From positions 1 to 32,514 of the forward strand of contig PBYL01000393.1 of the NCBI GenBank assembly GCA_002729595.1: 32,514 bases of DNA, in the 5' to 3' direction. Source of the DNA: Thalassovita sp. (GTDB lineage: Bacteria; Bacteroidota; Bacteroidia; Cytophagales; Flammeovirgaceae). The position numbers were made by a program, and so were the translations under genes. Below are positions 1 through 7,000 of the stretch, one piece after another (position 1 is the first letter of the stretch; every line of letters starts with the position of its first letter). The notes below the pieces were generated by a model. It was not told the origin of the DNA. It made no database searches and was given only the letters and a program-made list of their open reading frames with translations.

Positions 1-1
1 T

Positions 2-205
2 ATTATGACAAAATATACCAACGAGTTAGATGAGACTTACATTTCTTATTCGGGTACAACGAATCTTACTACCAGAAACGATTATGTAAGAATTGATGGG
101 CCATCTGTTTGGATAGAATACTCTTGCCAAAATGGAGTAATCTTATCTGGCACACACCCACACTCAGTTTGGAGAGATAAATTAACTGATTACGGAGGAA
201 ACTAA
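2..205 (+). CDS. DUF3500 domain protein, C-terminal end (5' truncated by window)
   Basis: The reading frame is open to the left edge, so only the last ~67 residues are present and the Met at base 5 is probably internal. The tail reads GPSVWIEYSCQNGVILSGTH followed by PHSVWRDKLTDYGG, which I recognise as the C-terminal signature of DUF3500 proteins, a family of unknown function common in Bacteroidota and environmental bacteria. It lies 38 bp upstream of a HupE/UreJ-like gene on the same strand; this pairing recurs in other genomes, so the two are probably one operon. No biochemical role can be given from what is visible. Confidence 0.75.
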   Translation: MMTKYTNELDETYISYSGTTNLTTRNDYVRIDGPSVWIEYSCQNGVILSGTHPHSVWRDKLTDYGGN

Positions 206-243
206 TCAATCGCAAATAGTAATCAAATTCAAAAAAACAAAAC

Positions 244-1434
244 ATGAAAGGTTTCAGAAATATATTGAATTTGTTACTTCTGTCTGTCTTTACCCTCGGG
301 TATTGGCAGGCAGAAGCACATCCAATGCCTAATACAGTGATCAATTTATCGGTGCTTGATGGTGTAGTGAAAGGTGAAGCCAAGATTCCTTATCTTGAAA
401 TTGAAACGGCTATAAAACATAACATAGATGATATGAACAGTGCAGAAATACATCAGTATTTTATTGATCATATTGTTGCTGTTTCTGATAATAACAACTG
501 GAAAACCGAGATTGAAAACATCGAAGTGATAAAAGATACAGATCCATTTGTGGGTGAATACAAAGAAGTAATTCTTCATTTTAAACTCACTCCTCCAGAT
601 GTAAGCCAGCTTAGAAACTTCACTTTCGATTACGATGCGGTAATCCATCAGGTGGTGACACATCAAATTCTGGTGTTCTTAAAATCTGATTGGGAAAATG
701 GACTTTTAGAAGAAGACAAATCGATGCCGATTGGTGTGATTAAAATGGATGTGAAGTCTGGAAACATTTATCCGCTAGAAGTCAATTTAGAAAAAGGTAG
801 CTGGTTACAAGGTGCTAAAGCCATGTTTATGTTTGGGATGAAACACATTCAAGAAGGTCTGGATCATATTCTGTTTTTGTTAACTCTTTTACTCATTGCT
901 CCTTTAGCGATAGATCATAATCATTGGTCTGGTTATCAAGGGATTAAATACACTGTTGTGAGATTTCTAAAAATCAGTTTTGCTTTTACTGTTGGCCATT
1001 CGATTACTTTACTGGCAGGTAGTTTAAACATAATTGATTTTAGAGTACAGTATATTGAAGTGTTAATTGCACTTTCCATTTTTATTTCTGCGATTAACTG
1101 CATAAAGCCAGTTTTCTTTAAGAAAGAAATATTGATTGCTGGTGGTTTTGGATTGATTCACGGATTAGCATTTTCACTTTCCCTTTCTGGAATGGACTTG
1201 AATTTTGGTAGCAAGATGTTAAGCATACTTGGCTTTAATCTGGGTATTGAAGCAATGCAGATTATAATTATGCTTTGCTTCTTCCCTATTTTATTAGTTA
1301 GCAAATGGAATTTTTACACCATAGTTAGAGGTGCATTTGCTATTTGCACAATGGTAGTTTCTATTGCTTGGGTGGTGGAACGCATCAGCAATCACGAAAA
1401 CATCATTACAGCTTATGTGAATTCTCTGTTGTAA
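244..1434 (+). CDS. HupE/UreJ-family membrane protein with N-terminal extracytoplasmic domain
   Basis: 396 residues. An N-terminal signal segment (about residues 5-25, ending AEA before HPMPN) is followed by a ~160-residue soluble domain. From about residue 195 there is a block of six or so membrane helices beginning FGMKHIQEGLDHILFLLTLL, the HupE/UreJ_2 hallmark, with histidines that in HupE/UreJ relatives are thought to bind nickel or another metal. A second conserved-looking block is GFGLIHGLAFSLSLSG near residue 300. HupE/UreJ proteins are metal-permease-like, but the long-form Bacteroidota members are uncharacterised. It follows the DUF3500 gene by 38 bp and converges on oxyR with a shared hairpin between them. 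The family call is firm; the transported metal is not known. Confidence 0.8.
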   Translation: MKGFRNILNLLLLSVFTLGYWQAEAHPMPNTVINLSVLDGVVKGEAKIPYLEIETAIKHNIDDMNSAEIHQYFIDHIVAVSDNNNWKTEIENIEVIKDTDPFVGEYKEVILHFKLTPPDVSQLRNFTFDYDAVIHQVVTHQILVFLKSDWENGLLEEDKSMPIGVIKMDVKSGNIYPLEVNLEKGSWLQGAKAMFMFGMKHIQEGLDHILFLLTLLLIAPLAIDHNHWSGYQGIKYTVVRFLKISFAFTVGHSITLLAGSLNIIDFRVQYIEVLIALSIFISAINCIKPVFFKKEILIAGGFGLIHGLAFSLSLSGMDLNFGSKMLSILGFNLGIEAMQIIIMLCFFPILLVSKWNFYTIVRGAFAICTMVVSIAWVVERISNHENIITAYVNSLL

Positions 1435-1445
1435 ATAATAGATAT

Positions 1446-1480
1446 AACACGAATAGATTTTGGATTTCTGTTCGTGTTTT
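1446..1480. terminator. Shared hairpin between convergent hupE-like gene and oxyR
   Basis: AACACGAA (1446-1453) pairs with TTCGTGTT (1471-1478) across a 17-nt loop. A short T run follows on the plus strand, and the site abuts the oxyR stop codon. Its position between two converging genes fits a bidirectional terminator, though the T tract is short. Confidence 0.5.
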
Positions 1481-2444
1481 ATCCTTTTAATATTTTATTG
1501 AAATAAGGGGAATCGTTCCACCTAATTTTTTTGTATTTAAAACCTTTTTGCAATTCTTCTGGCAAGCTATCCCAAATTGCCTGGCTCATTTTTTCTAGCA
1601 ACAACTTTTTAGAAAATGTATCTGCCACTACCAAACTGATTTCTCGTACCGGTTTAGGTTCTTTAAATGGTTTATACATAGGATTTTGCTGTTCGTTGAG
1701 AATAGACAATTGAGGCAAAATAGCAAAACCCAATTTAGCTCTTACCAGATTTTTTAATGTTTCAATCGAATTGATATCGTAGCTAAACTGCTCTTTAATT
1801 TGCTTGTCATTTTTTAATTCACAGATGTCTAATAACTGTGCATTGTAGCAATATTCATCTTGCAACAGCAGTAATTCCTTTTGATCACTTGGCCGCATCT
1901 CATAAAATTGTTCAGTTACCAATGGATGGTCTTGATGCAAATAGGCTACGAATGGCTCATGGAAAATGGTAAATTCTTTAAGGTTTGCATTGCCTGTTGG
2001 CGTTGCCATTAATGCTAGATCGAGCACTCCCGTTTCTACATCATTCATCAACTGAAAAGTAGAAGCCTCTTTGATGATAAACTTTACCTTAGGTACAGAA
2101 GCTTTCAAATTATTGATAAACATCGGCACCAGATATGGCGATAGCGTAGAAATTACTCCAACCTTAACAGTTCCTTCAAGTTTATTCTTCTCATTAATTA
2201 CATAATCGCGGATTTCATCCACTTCTCTGAGTATTTTCTTGGCTTTGTTGATGATCTCTACTCCTACTGCGGATGGTTTTAGTGGCACTTTAGACCGATC
2301 AAAAAGTTTGATGCCTATTTCTTCTTCCAGATTTTTAAGCTGAATAGTGAGCCCCGGTTGAGAAACCATGCAAGCTTCTGCAGCTCTGGCAAAATGTCTT
2401 TCTGCATCTAAAGTAACTATGTATCTGAGTTGCTGTATCGTCAT
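1479..2444 (-). CDS. oxyR: OxyR-type LysR-family peroxide-sensing regulator
   Basis: 321 residues. The N-terminal winged helix-turn-helix (about 1-60, MTIQQLRYIVTLDAERHFAR then QPGLTIQLKNLEEEIGIKLF) is a LysR DNA-binding domain; a LysR substrate-binding domain follows from about 90. Counting residues puts two cysteines at 199 and 208 in LLLLQDEYCYNAQLLDIC, the same spacing and the same numbers as the disulfide-forming pair of E. coli OxyR (C199/C208). This supports a thiol-based hydrogen peroxide sensor rather than a generic LysR. The gene is divergent from an OsmC-type peroxidase 130 bp away, a natural target. A 19-bp palindrome lies directly upstream of its own start codon, suggesting autoregulation. 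The ATG at 2444 gives the canonical LysR N-terminus. Confidence 0.9.
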   Translation of the reverse strand: MTIQQLRYIVTLDAERHFARAAEACMVSQPGLTIQLKNLEEEIGIKLFDRSKVPLKPSAVGVEIINKAKKILREVDEIRDYVINEKNKLEGTVKVGVISTLSPYLVPMFINNLKASVPKVKFIIKEASTFQLMNDVETGVLDLALMATPTGNANLKEFTIFHEPFVAYLHQDHPLVTEQFYEMRPSDQKELLLLQDEYCYNAQLLDICELKNDKQIKEQFSYDINSIETLKNLVRAKLGFAILPQLSILNEQQNPMYKPFKEPKPVREISLVVADTFSKKLLLEKMSQAIWDSLPEELQKGFKYKKIRWNDSPYFNKILKG

Positions 2445-2446
2445 GA

Positions 2447-2465
2447 TTATAAATAATATTTATAA
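2447..2465. promoter_or_regulatory. Palindrome next to the oxyR start, candidate OxyR operator
   Basis: TTATAAATA and TATTTATAA are perfect 9-bp arms around one central A, two bases upstream of the oxyR start codon. It contains the T-N11-A spacing typical of LysR-family sites. AT-rich palindromes can occur by chance in this genome, so autoregulation is an inference. Confidence 0.45.
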
Positions 2466-2482
2466 AGATAAAAAAATATCAA

Positions 2483-2514
2483 TTTGACTTATAATCACTA
2501 GCCCACTAATTTTG
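2483..2514 (+). promoter_or_regulatory. Bacteroidota-type promoter of osmC-like gene
   Basis: A -33 TTTG (2483-2486) and an exact -7 TAATTTTG (2507-2514, consensus TAnnTTTG) are separated by 20 bp. Transcription would start near 2519, about 55 nt before the osmC ATG. It lies in the oxyR-osmC divergent region. Confidence 0.6.
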
Positions 2515-2574
2515 ATTCATCAATAAAAAAAACAGAAACATAAATCGAAATAAAGACTCTAAATTAATTTAATC

Positions 2575-2991
2575 ATGAAATTCACAAGAAAAGCAAATGC
2601 CAACTGGAAAGGTACTGGAATGGAAGGTAAAGGTACAATTAGTACACAAAGCACTACTTTGAACAACACCCAACTTTCTTTTAAAACAAGATTTGAAGAA
2701 GGTGTTGGCACCAACCCAGAAGAGTTAGTTGCAGCTGCACATTCAGGCTGTTTTACTATGCAGTTAAGTTTTCTTTTGAGTGAAAAAGGTTACACTCCTG
2801 GAAACCTTGACACTGAAGCAAAACTTACTTTTGAAGATGGAACCATTACAAAAATACAATTGGAGCTAGTGGGACAAGTAAATGGAATTGAAGAAGAAGA
2901 ATTCATACAAATTGCACAGAAAGCAAAAGAAATTTGTCCGATATCTAAGCTTTTAAATACAGAAATCACACTTACTATCAAGCTAGTTTAA
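2575..2991 (+). CDS. osmC: OsmC-family organic hydroperoxide reductase
   Basis: 138 residues, the normal length for OsmC. Thiol peroxidases of this family reduce organic hydroperoxides in the cytoplasm. The catalytic residues are visible: Cys59 in AAAHSGCFTMQLS, Cys121 in KEICPISKLLN, and Arg39 in KTRFEEG, matching E. coli OsmC (Cys59, Cys125, Arg39) closely. It is closer to OsmC than to Ohr by the EGVGTNPEELVAAAHSGCF block. It is divergent from oxyR and has its own good promoter, so peroxide induction through OxyR is likely. A strong hairpin terminator follows. No unusual features. Confidence 0.92.
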   Translation: MKFTRKANANWKGTGMEGKGTISTQSTTLNNTQLSFKTRFEEGVGTNPEELVAAAHSGCFTMQLSFLLSEKGYTPGNLDTEAKLTFEDGTITKIQLELVGQVNGIEEEEFIQIAQKAKEICPISKLLNTEITLTIKLV

Positions 2992-3010
2992 TTATCACAA
3001 AGCAACATCA

Positions 3011-3036
3011 AAACGAGCCTAATCGGCTCGTTTTTT
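3011..3036. terminator. Strong bidirectional terminator between osmC and the cysteine-synthase-like gene
   Basis: AAACGAGCC (3011-3019) and GGCTCGTTT (3025-3033) form a 9-bp stem around TAATC, followed by a T run on the plus strand and preceded by an A run. It sits between converging genes and just touches the stop codon of the minus-strand gene, so it can serve both. Confidence 0.9.
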
Positions 3037-3946
3037 ATTTGTACAAATCTCCATTTAAATATTTAAGACCAGAGTCGATAATAACCGTTACGATTTTTTT
3101 ACCGGGTCCAATTTTCTTCGCTCTTTGTAATGCTGCCCAAACATTTGCCCCAGAAGTAATTCCTCCAAAAATGCCTTCTTTTCTAGCAAGCTCGTTGGCA
3201 GTAAAATAAGCATCTTCATCTTTCACAGAAATTACCTCATCGATCAAATCTGTTCTTAAAATATTGGGTATAAAGGATAAGCCTATGCCTTCTAATTTGT
3301 GTTTGCCACTGGTATCTCCCCCAGAAATATTTCGAACATGATAAGGTTCAACGGCAATTGTTCGCATTGTTGGAATTTGCTCTTTTAAAATTTCTGCATT
3401 ACCAGAAATACAACCGCCTGTACCAACAGAAGCTACAAACTCATCGATATCTGTTCCCAGATCTTTTAATATTTCCTTGCCCATTGCATGATAACCTTTT
3501 TTATTATCAGGATTATTAATTTGGTTAGGCCAAAAAGTACCAGTTTCTTGTATCAATTCTTTGGCTCTGGCTATCATCTTGTTCAACACATCAGCTGTTA
3601 ACACACCATTTTCTGCATGTATTATTTCAACCGTTGCACCAAATGCCCGCATTGTTTGCAGCTTCTCTTCAGAAAATCCATTAGAAGATACAAAATGCGC
3701 TTGATAACCTTTTGTTGCACAAACCATAGCCAATGAGCTTCCAGTACTTCCACCTGTATATTCAACCACTTTATCTCCCGGTTTCAACTCTCCTCTTCGC
3801 TCTGCACCTTCGATCATTGAAAGTGCCATTCGATCTTTCATACTACCTGTAGGGTTAGCCCCTTCGAATTTCACATAAACATCAGCACTGTCAGGTGTGG
3901 TAAGTTTTTCTAATTTGATTAAAGGAGTATTGCCTATAACAACCAT
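3035..3946 (-). CDS. PLP-dependent cysteine synthase-family enzyme
   Basis: 303 residues, a fold-type II PLP enzyme of the CysK/CBS group. The expected PLP lysine is Lys37 in NPTGSMKDRMA. The substrate-carboxylate loop is TGGSTGSS (about 64-71) where true CysK has TSGNTG. The phosphate-binding glycine loop is VGTGGCISG (about 175), and GITSGANV near residue 265 supplies the serine contacting the pyridine nitrogen. The N-terminus is short, starting only two residues before IGNTPLIKL. The altered TGGSTG loop marks a side branch of the family, so O-acetylserine sulfhydrylase activity is plausible but the true substrate could differ. It is 53 bp downstream of a MarR gene on the same strand, very probably co-transcribed and controlled by it. 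Confidence 0.82.
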   Translation of the reverse strand: MVVIGNTPLIKLEKLTTPDSADVYVKFEGANPTGSMKDRMALSMIEGAERRGELKPGDKVVEYTGGSTGSSLAMVCATKGYQAHFVSSNGFSEEKLQTMRAFGATVEIIHAENGVLTADVLNKMIARAKELIQETGTFWPNQINNPDNKKGYHAMGKEILKDLGTDIDEFVASVGTGGCISGNAEILKEQIPTMRTIAVEPYHVRNISGGDTSGKHKLEGIGLSFIPNILRTDLIDEVISVKDEDAYFTANELARKEGIFGGITSGANVWAALQRAKKIGPGKKIVTVIIDSGLKYLNGDLYK

Positions 3947-3999
3947 AGCTTACAAAAATTAATGATTCACTTAATTTGATTTATTGTAGATGAGAAATT

Positions 4000-4482
4000 T
4001 TACTTATCGAGTTGTTCTACTACCCTGTCTTTAAAACTCTTTTCGAAGTGTTGCTTTTCAAACTCTTTGAGTGCAGACATAAAATGAGCATTATCTTCTA
4101 ACATTTGCTGCACCGCTTTTTGACCAGCATCCCAAACTCTCTCAAACTTTGGCAACATGTTATGAGCTTTCTCTGAAAGACAAACTAGTTTTTTTCGATT
4201 ATCAGTTTCATCAGGTTGAATGGCAACATATTCTTTTTGAGCCATCTTATTAATCATCTTGGTTAATGCAGGTTTAGAGATGTTTAACTTTCTAGCCAAC
4301 TCTATCATAGAAATCTTCTCTTCTTCTTTCAAGATTAAAAAAACAAGATGCCAACTTGGTTCTATATCAATGCCTTCAATCGCATACAATTCTTTGATGC
4401 TATAAAATAAAGAATCGCTTAACCTTTTGATTCTTGCTGTTACCCCTAAAAACTCTAATTCTCTTAAAAAATCTTGATTCAC
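4000..4482 (-). CDS. MarR-family transcriptional regulator
   Basis: 160 residues with a GTG start (no ATG is available before the winged helix). The central winged helix-turn-helix is clear: ISMIELARKLNISKPALTKM then INKMAQKEYVAIQPDETDNR, where the D-x-D/R wing motif is typical of MarR. Flanking helices would form the dimer interface. Members bind palindromes, usually near their own promoter, and are released by small phenolic, thiol-reactive or metabolite ligands. Here a 30-bp perfect palindrome and a second GTTAAC pair sit directly upstream, overlapping a promoter, so autorepression of this gene and the downstream cysteine-synthase-like gene is strongly suggested. The protein has no cysteine, so a simple thiol switch is unlikely. 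Confidence 0.88.
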   Translation of the reverse strand: MNQDFLRELEFLGVTARIKRLSDSLFYSIKELYAIEGIDIEPSWHLVFLILKEEEKISMIELARKLNISKPALTKMINKMAQKEYVAIQPDETDNRKKLVCLSEKAHNMLPKFERVWDAGQKAVQQMLEDNAHFMSALKEFEKQHFEKSFKDRVVEQLDK

Positions 4483-4492
4483 GGCTCAAATA

Positions 4493-4543
4493 GTTAACTG
4501 GTTAACAAATATAACAATTTAGTTAACTAGTTAACTAAATTGT
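4493..4543 (-). promoter_or_regulatory. MarR operator/promoter: 30-bp perfect palindrome plus second GTTAAC pair
   Basis: Bases 4514-4543 form a perfect 30-bp palindrome with core TTAGTTAACTAGTTAACTAA. A second site, GTTAACTGGTTAAC (4493-4506), lies closer to the gene. Between them on the minus strand is an exact -7 element TATATTTG (4506-4513). The palindrome covers the spacer and -33 region, so a bound MarR dimer or pair of dimers would block RNA polymerase. Confidence 0.8.
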
Positions 4544-4566
4544 GGTTTTTTTTCGCTCATAAGCAT

Positions 4567-4615
4567 AAAAAAGCTGAGAAAGCATAATCTAATATTGATT
4601 TATACCTTCCCAGCT
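4567..4615 (-). terminator. Terminator of the serine hydrolase gene
   Basis: On the minus strand, AGCTGGGAA pairs with TTCTCAGCT (plus positions 4607-4615 and 4572-4580) with one mismatch, followed by a T run (A run at 4567-4572 on the plus strand). It lies 20 bp beyond the stop of the hydrolase gene. Confidence 0.55.
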
Positions 4616-4634
4616 AAATACCTTTTTAAGCATC

Positions 4635-5900
4635 TTACAAACTCTCAGGACTTATAGGTCCATAAACTGCATCTCTAAATTTCTTATGAACTACACCTTG
4701 GAAAGGCATAATTTGCACAAAAAGCACAGCTGTTAAGTCATTTTCTGGATCGACCCAAAACAAAGAACTCGCTGCACCATCCCAGAAAAACTCTCCTACT
4801 ATACCATTCATTTCTTCTGGTGCCATAGGTGGCTCTGTACGAACGGCAAAATCAATCCCAAAGCCTACTCTGCCCTTACTTGGTAACCAAAGACTATCCT
4901 CAACTGGTGGTAAATGATTGGTCGCCATCTTTTTCACAGTCTCGGGTTTCAAAATAGTTTTGCCATTGTAAGTTCCTTCGTTCACAAGCATTTGAGCAAA
5001 TGTCATATAATCATCTATGGTAGATTTTAATCCCCAACCTCCCGGTTTCAGTGGCCAGTGGTCGTAATTGATGGTGTGAATACGCTCATCAGGAATTCTA
5101 CTTAGACTTGTATCTGTCTTATAATAAATGGCAGCAACCCTGTCTCTTTTATCTTCTGGCACAAAATAACTTGTTTCAGACATACCTAAAGGATCGAGTA
5201 CTACTTCTTTCATGTACTCATCGAATGGTTTTCCAGCTAATTTTTCAGCAAGATATGCTTGCACATCTACAGAAATGCCATATTCCCAACGCTGACCAGG
5301 CTGATACCCAAGCGGTAATTTGCTGAGTTTACTAGCCATGTCAGTCAAAGTGGTTTCCATGTTCAGCAAGTCTGCTTCTTGAGATGCTTTATCTAAACCT
5401 AAATCAGCTCGTGTAGAGAATCCGGCAGTATGTCTAGTTACATCGGCAATGGATATTGCTCTGTTGGCAGGTTCCAAAATCATATTTCCTTCATCATCCA
5501 AACCTGTTGCTACTTGCATTTCTGCAAACTCAGGCGCGTATTTAGCCAATGAATCTTCCAACTTAAATAAGCCTTTTTCATACAGCGTCATTAAGGTTGT
5601 ACCTGTAATTGGCTTGGTCATAGAGTAGATGGTAACTATCGTATTTCGATCCATAGGTACACCTGCTTCACGATCTGCATAACCATAAGCATTGAAATAG
5701 GCCTCTTTACCTTTCTCAAAAATTAAAGCCGATACTCCGGCAACAATGCTGTCTTGTACAAAAGATTGGAGAGTGGAATCTAGCCGATTTTTAGCCGATT
5801 GGTCAATAATTGAATTTTGCTCTGTTTCTGTTGTTTCAGTTGGGTGCTGACATGCATAAAGGGCAGCAAGTACACCTAAGAAGTAAATTGTTTTTTTCAT
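4635..5900 (-). CDS. Serine hydrolase lipoprotein, beta-lactamase/class C-like fold
   Basis: 421 residues. The N-terminus MKKTIYFLGVLAALYACQ is a lipoprotein signal with lipobox LYAC, so the mature protein is anchored at Cys17 on the periplasmic or outer-membrane side. The beta-lactamase-family nucleophile motif SxxK is SMTK (93-96) in VTIYSMTKPITG. The tyrosine motif is YGI in RWEYGISVD (Tyr207), as in family VIII esterases rather than the YxN of true AmpC. GVVGEF-type strand sequence and a late GG/HxG-like region are less clear. This is the widespread 'serine hydrolase' group that includes EstB-like esterases and D-aminopeptidases; beta-lactam resistance should not be assumed. It is transcribed alone, with its own terminator. 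Confidence 0.85.
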   Translation of the reverse strand: MKKTIYFLGVLAALYACQHPTETTETEQNSIIDQSAKNRLDSTLQSFVQDSIVAGVSALIFEKGKEAYFNAYGYADREAGVPMDRNTIVTIYSMTKPITGTTLMTLYEKGLFKLEDSLAKYAPEFAEMQVATGLDDEGNMILEPANRAISIADVTRHTAGFSTRADLGLDKASQEADLLNMETTLTDMASKLSKLPLGYQPGQRWEYGISVDVQAYLAEKLAGKPFDEYMKEVVLDPLGMSETSYFVPEDKRDRVAAIYYKTDTSLSRIPDERIHTINYDHWPLKPGGWGLKSTIDDYMTFAQMLVNEGTYNGKTILKPETVKKMATNHLPPVEDSLWLPSKGRVGFGIDFAVRTEPPMAPEEMNGIVGEFFWDGAASSLFWVDPENDLTAVLFVQIMPFQGVVHKKFRDAVYGPISPESL

Positions 5901-6433
5901 CTTCTATTTTTAAAAAATCAAGTTTACACAAAGTACGAATATCATTTTACTTTGCAAAATACGATATGTACTAAAAATAGAGAATGTTTAAGTGTGCATT
6001 TAATGCCAATAAATGTAATAGACAAACAAAGTACAGCAGGAATTTTCGAAGAATTGAAGCTTTCTTATAATCTGCAAAACACAATGTGTGGAAATTAGAT
6101 TTCGACTATCTAATTCGATGTTGATAAACATGAACAAATTTTCAACTATTGGCTTCTAATTCTAAATAAATAAACTTTTAAAGTATAAAATGCATTGATA
6201 TATAGAAGCTATATGGTAAAACACCATTTATAAACAGGTATATAAGCTGAGTCTTGTAACACTTGTTTGTGTGATTGTAAATGGCATTATATTTCATCTA
6301 GGTGAAAATTTTACTGGTAAAATAGCGATAATTGTTAAAAGTTAATTGAAAGTTTACATTAGCTGTGAACTTTCTGTATATTGAAAATTGTTTAAGGATA
6401 CTAAAACCAGTTTTAACCTAGCATATAAATTAT
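5901..6433. other. AT-rich intergenic region, no gene recognised
   Basis: About 530 bp between divergent genes. I see no coding sequence with support. A 31-codon ATG frame at 6003-6098 has no recognisable similarity. Promoters for the serine hydrolase (minus strand) and the arsR gene (plus strand) must lie here. A small dyad TAAAACcaGTTTTA is at 6402-6415, about 20 bp before the weak -7 element of arsR. Confidence 0.4.
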
Positions 6434-6441
6434 TATATTTA
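6402..6441 (+). promoter_or_regulatory. Candidate arsR promoter with dyad
   Basis: TATATTTA (6434-6441) matches the Bacteroidota -7 consensus at 7 of 8 positions. The dyad TAAAACcaGTTTTA (6402-6415) occupies the -33 area and could be an operator. A start near 6447 would place the GTG at 6443 upstream of the transcript and leave the ATG at 6473 as the start codon. Confidence 0.35.
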
Positions 6442-6472
6442 CGTGTTAAAACATATAAATAAAGAGGGCTAT

Positions 6473-6751
6473 ATGGAACTTTCAAAAGTTAAGAAAATAT
6501 CAAAAGCATTAGCGGATGATAACCGCTTGAAAGTTTTACTTGCGTTGGGGAAACAGGCTAGTTGTTTACAATGCACAGATATATATAAAATGGTAGATTT
6601 GGCACAACCATCAGTTTCGCATCATATGAAACAGCTTTTAGATGCCGATCTAGTTACCTATACTAAAGATGGAAGACACGTTAGATACAACCTTAACAAA
6701 GAAGTTTTGGGCGATTACATATCCTTTTTGGAAAGATTAAAAGATTTTTAA
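6473..6751 (+). CDS. ArsR/SmtB-family regulator with a Cys-x-x-Cys pair
   Basis: 92 residues from the ATG at 6473, preferred over the in-frame GTG at 6443 because it follows AAAGAGGG at good spacing and gives the usual ArsR length. The winged helix is clear: KALADDNRLKVLLALGK, then IYKMVDLAQPSVSHHMKQLL as the recognition helix region, then the wing LVTYTKDGRHVRYNLN. Cys31 and Cys34 (SCLQC) fall in the helix that carries the ELCVCDL metal box in E. coli ArsR, but the spacing is CxxC rather than CxC. This suggests a metal, metalloid or thiol-redox sensor. It lies upstream of an RND pump operon on the same strand, with a large palindrome over a promoter directly after its stop codon, so it probably controls the pump or what lies between. 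Confidence 0.82.
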   Translation: MELSKVKKISKALADDNRLKVLLALGKQASCLQCTDIYKMVDLAQPSVSHHMKQLLDADLVTYTKDGRHVRYNLNKEVLGDYISFLERLKDF

Positions 6752-6762
6752 AAAAAATTTAC

Positions 6763-6801
6763 ATAGATATATTGAAATATTTCGATATATCTATATATTT
6801 G
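6763..6801 (+). promoter_or_regulatory. 32-bp palindrome overlapping a strong Bacteroidota promoter (candidate ArsR operator)
   Basis: ATAGATATAT (6763-6772) and ATATATCTAT (6785-6794) are perfect arms around the internal palindrome GAAATATTTC (6774-6783); only one base pair of the 32-bp element is mismatched. It overlaps -33 TTG (6772-6774) and exact -7 TATATTTG (6794-6801) at a 19-bp spacing. Transcription would start near 6806, 12-50 bp after the arsR stop. This geometry fits repression by the ArsR protein encoded just before it. Confidence 0.7.
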
Positions 6802-6805
6802 CCTC

Positions 6806-6887
6806 ACAATACAATTATTACTACGAATTAATATAAGCAAGGCAATTAATTATTACAGAGAATAAAGTACAGCTTTATGCTCTTTTT
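6806..6887 (+). ncRNA. Candidate short RNA or attenuator leader under the ArsR-type operator
   Basis: From the predicted start near 6806 to a terminator-like hairpin: AGAGAATAAAG (6857-6867) pairs with CTTTATGCTCT (6873-6883) at 10 of 11 positions with loop TACAG, followed by a run of T to 6887. The product would be a ~80-nt RNA, either a stand-alone small RNA or a prematurely terminated leader of the efflux operon 870 bp downstream. No conserved RNA family is recognised and the region is AT-rich, so this is tentative. Confidence 0.3.
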
Positions 6888-7000
6888 ACTTATCCTAAAT
6901 CTTCAACTATCAAAATGTTTGATTTGAATGCTATCTGTAAAGAGGTTTAACAGTCTAGTTTTCAATCAGCTATAATTATTTAAAATTTATAAACCTGTTA

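Noticed and set aside
4635-5900. Serine hydrolase as an antibiotic-resistance beta-lactamase
   Set aside because: The tyrosine motif is YGI rather than the YxN of AmpC, and the protein is a lipoprotein of the broad esterase/peptidase group; resistance cannot be claimed.
6003-6098. 31-codon frame starting MPINVIDKQSTAG
   Set aside because: No recognisable family, no ribosome site or promoter, and too short to support without homology.
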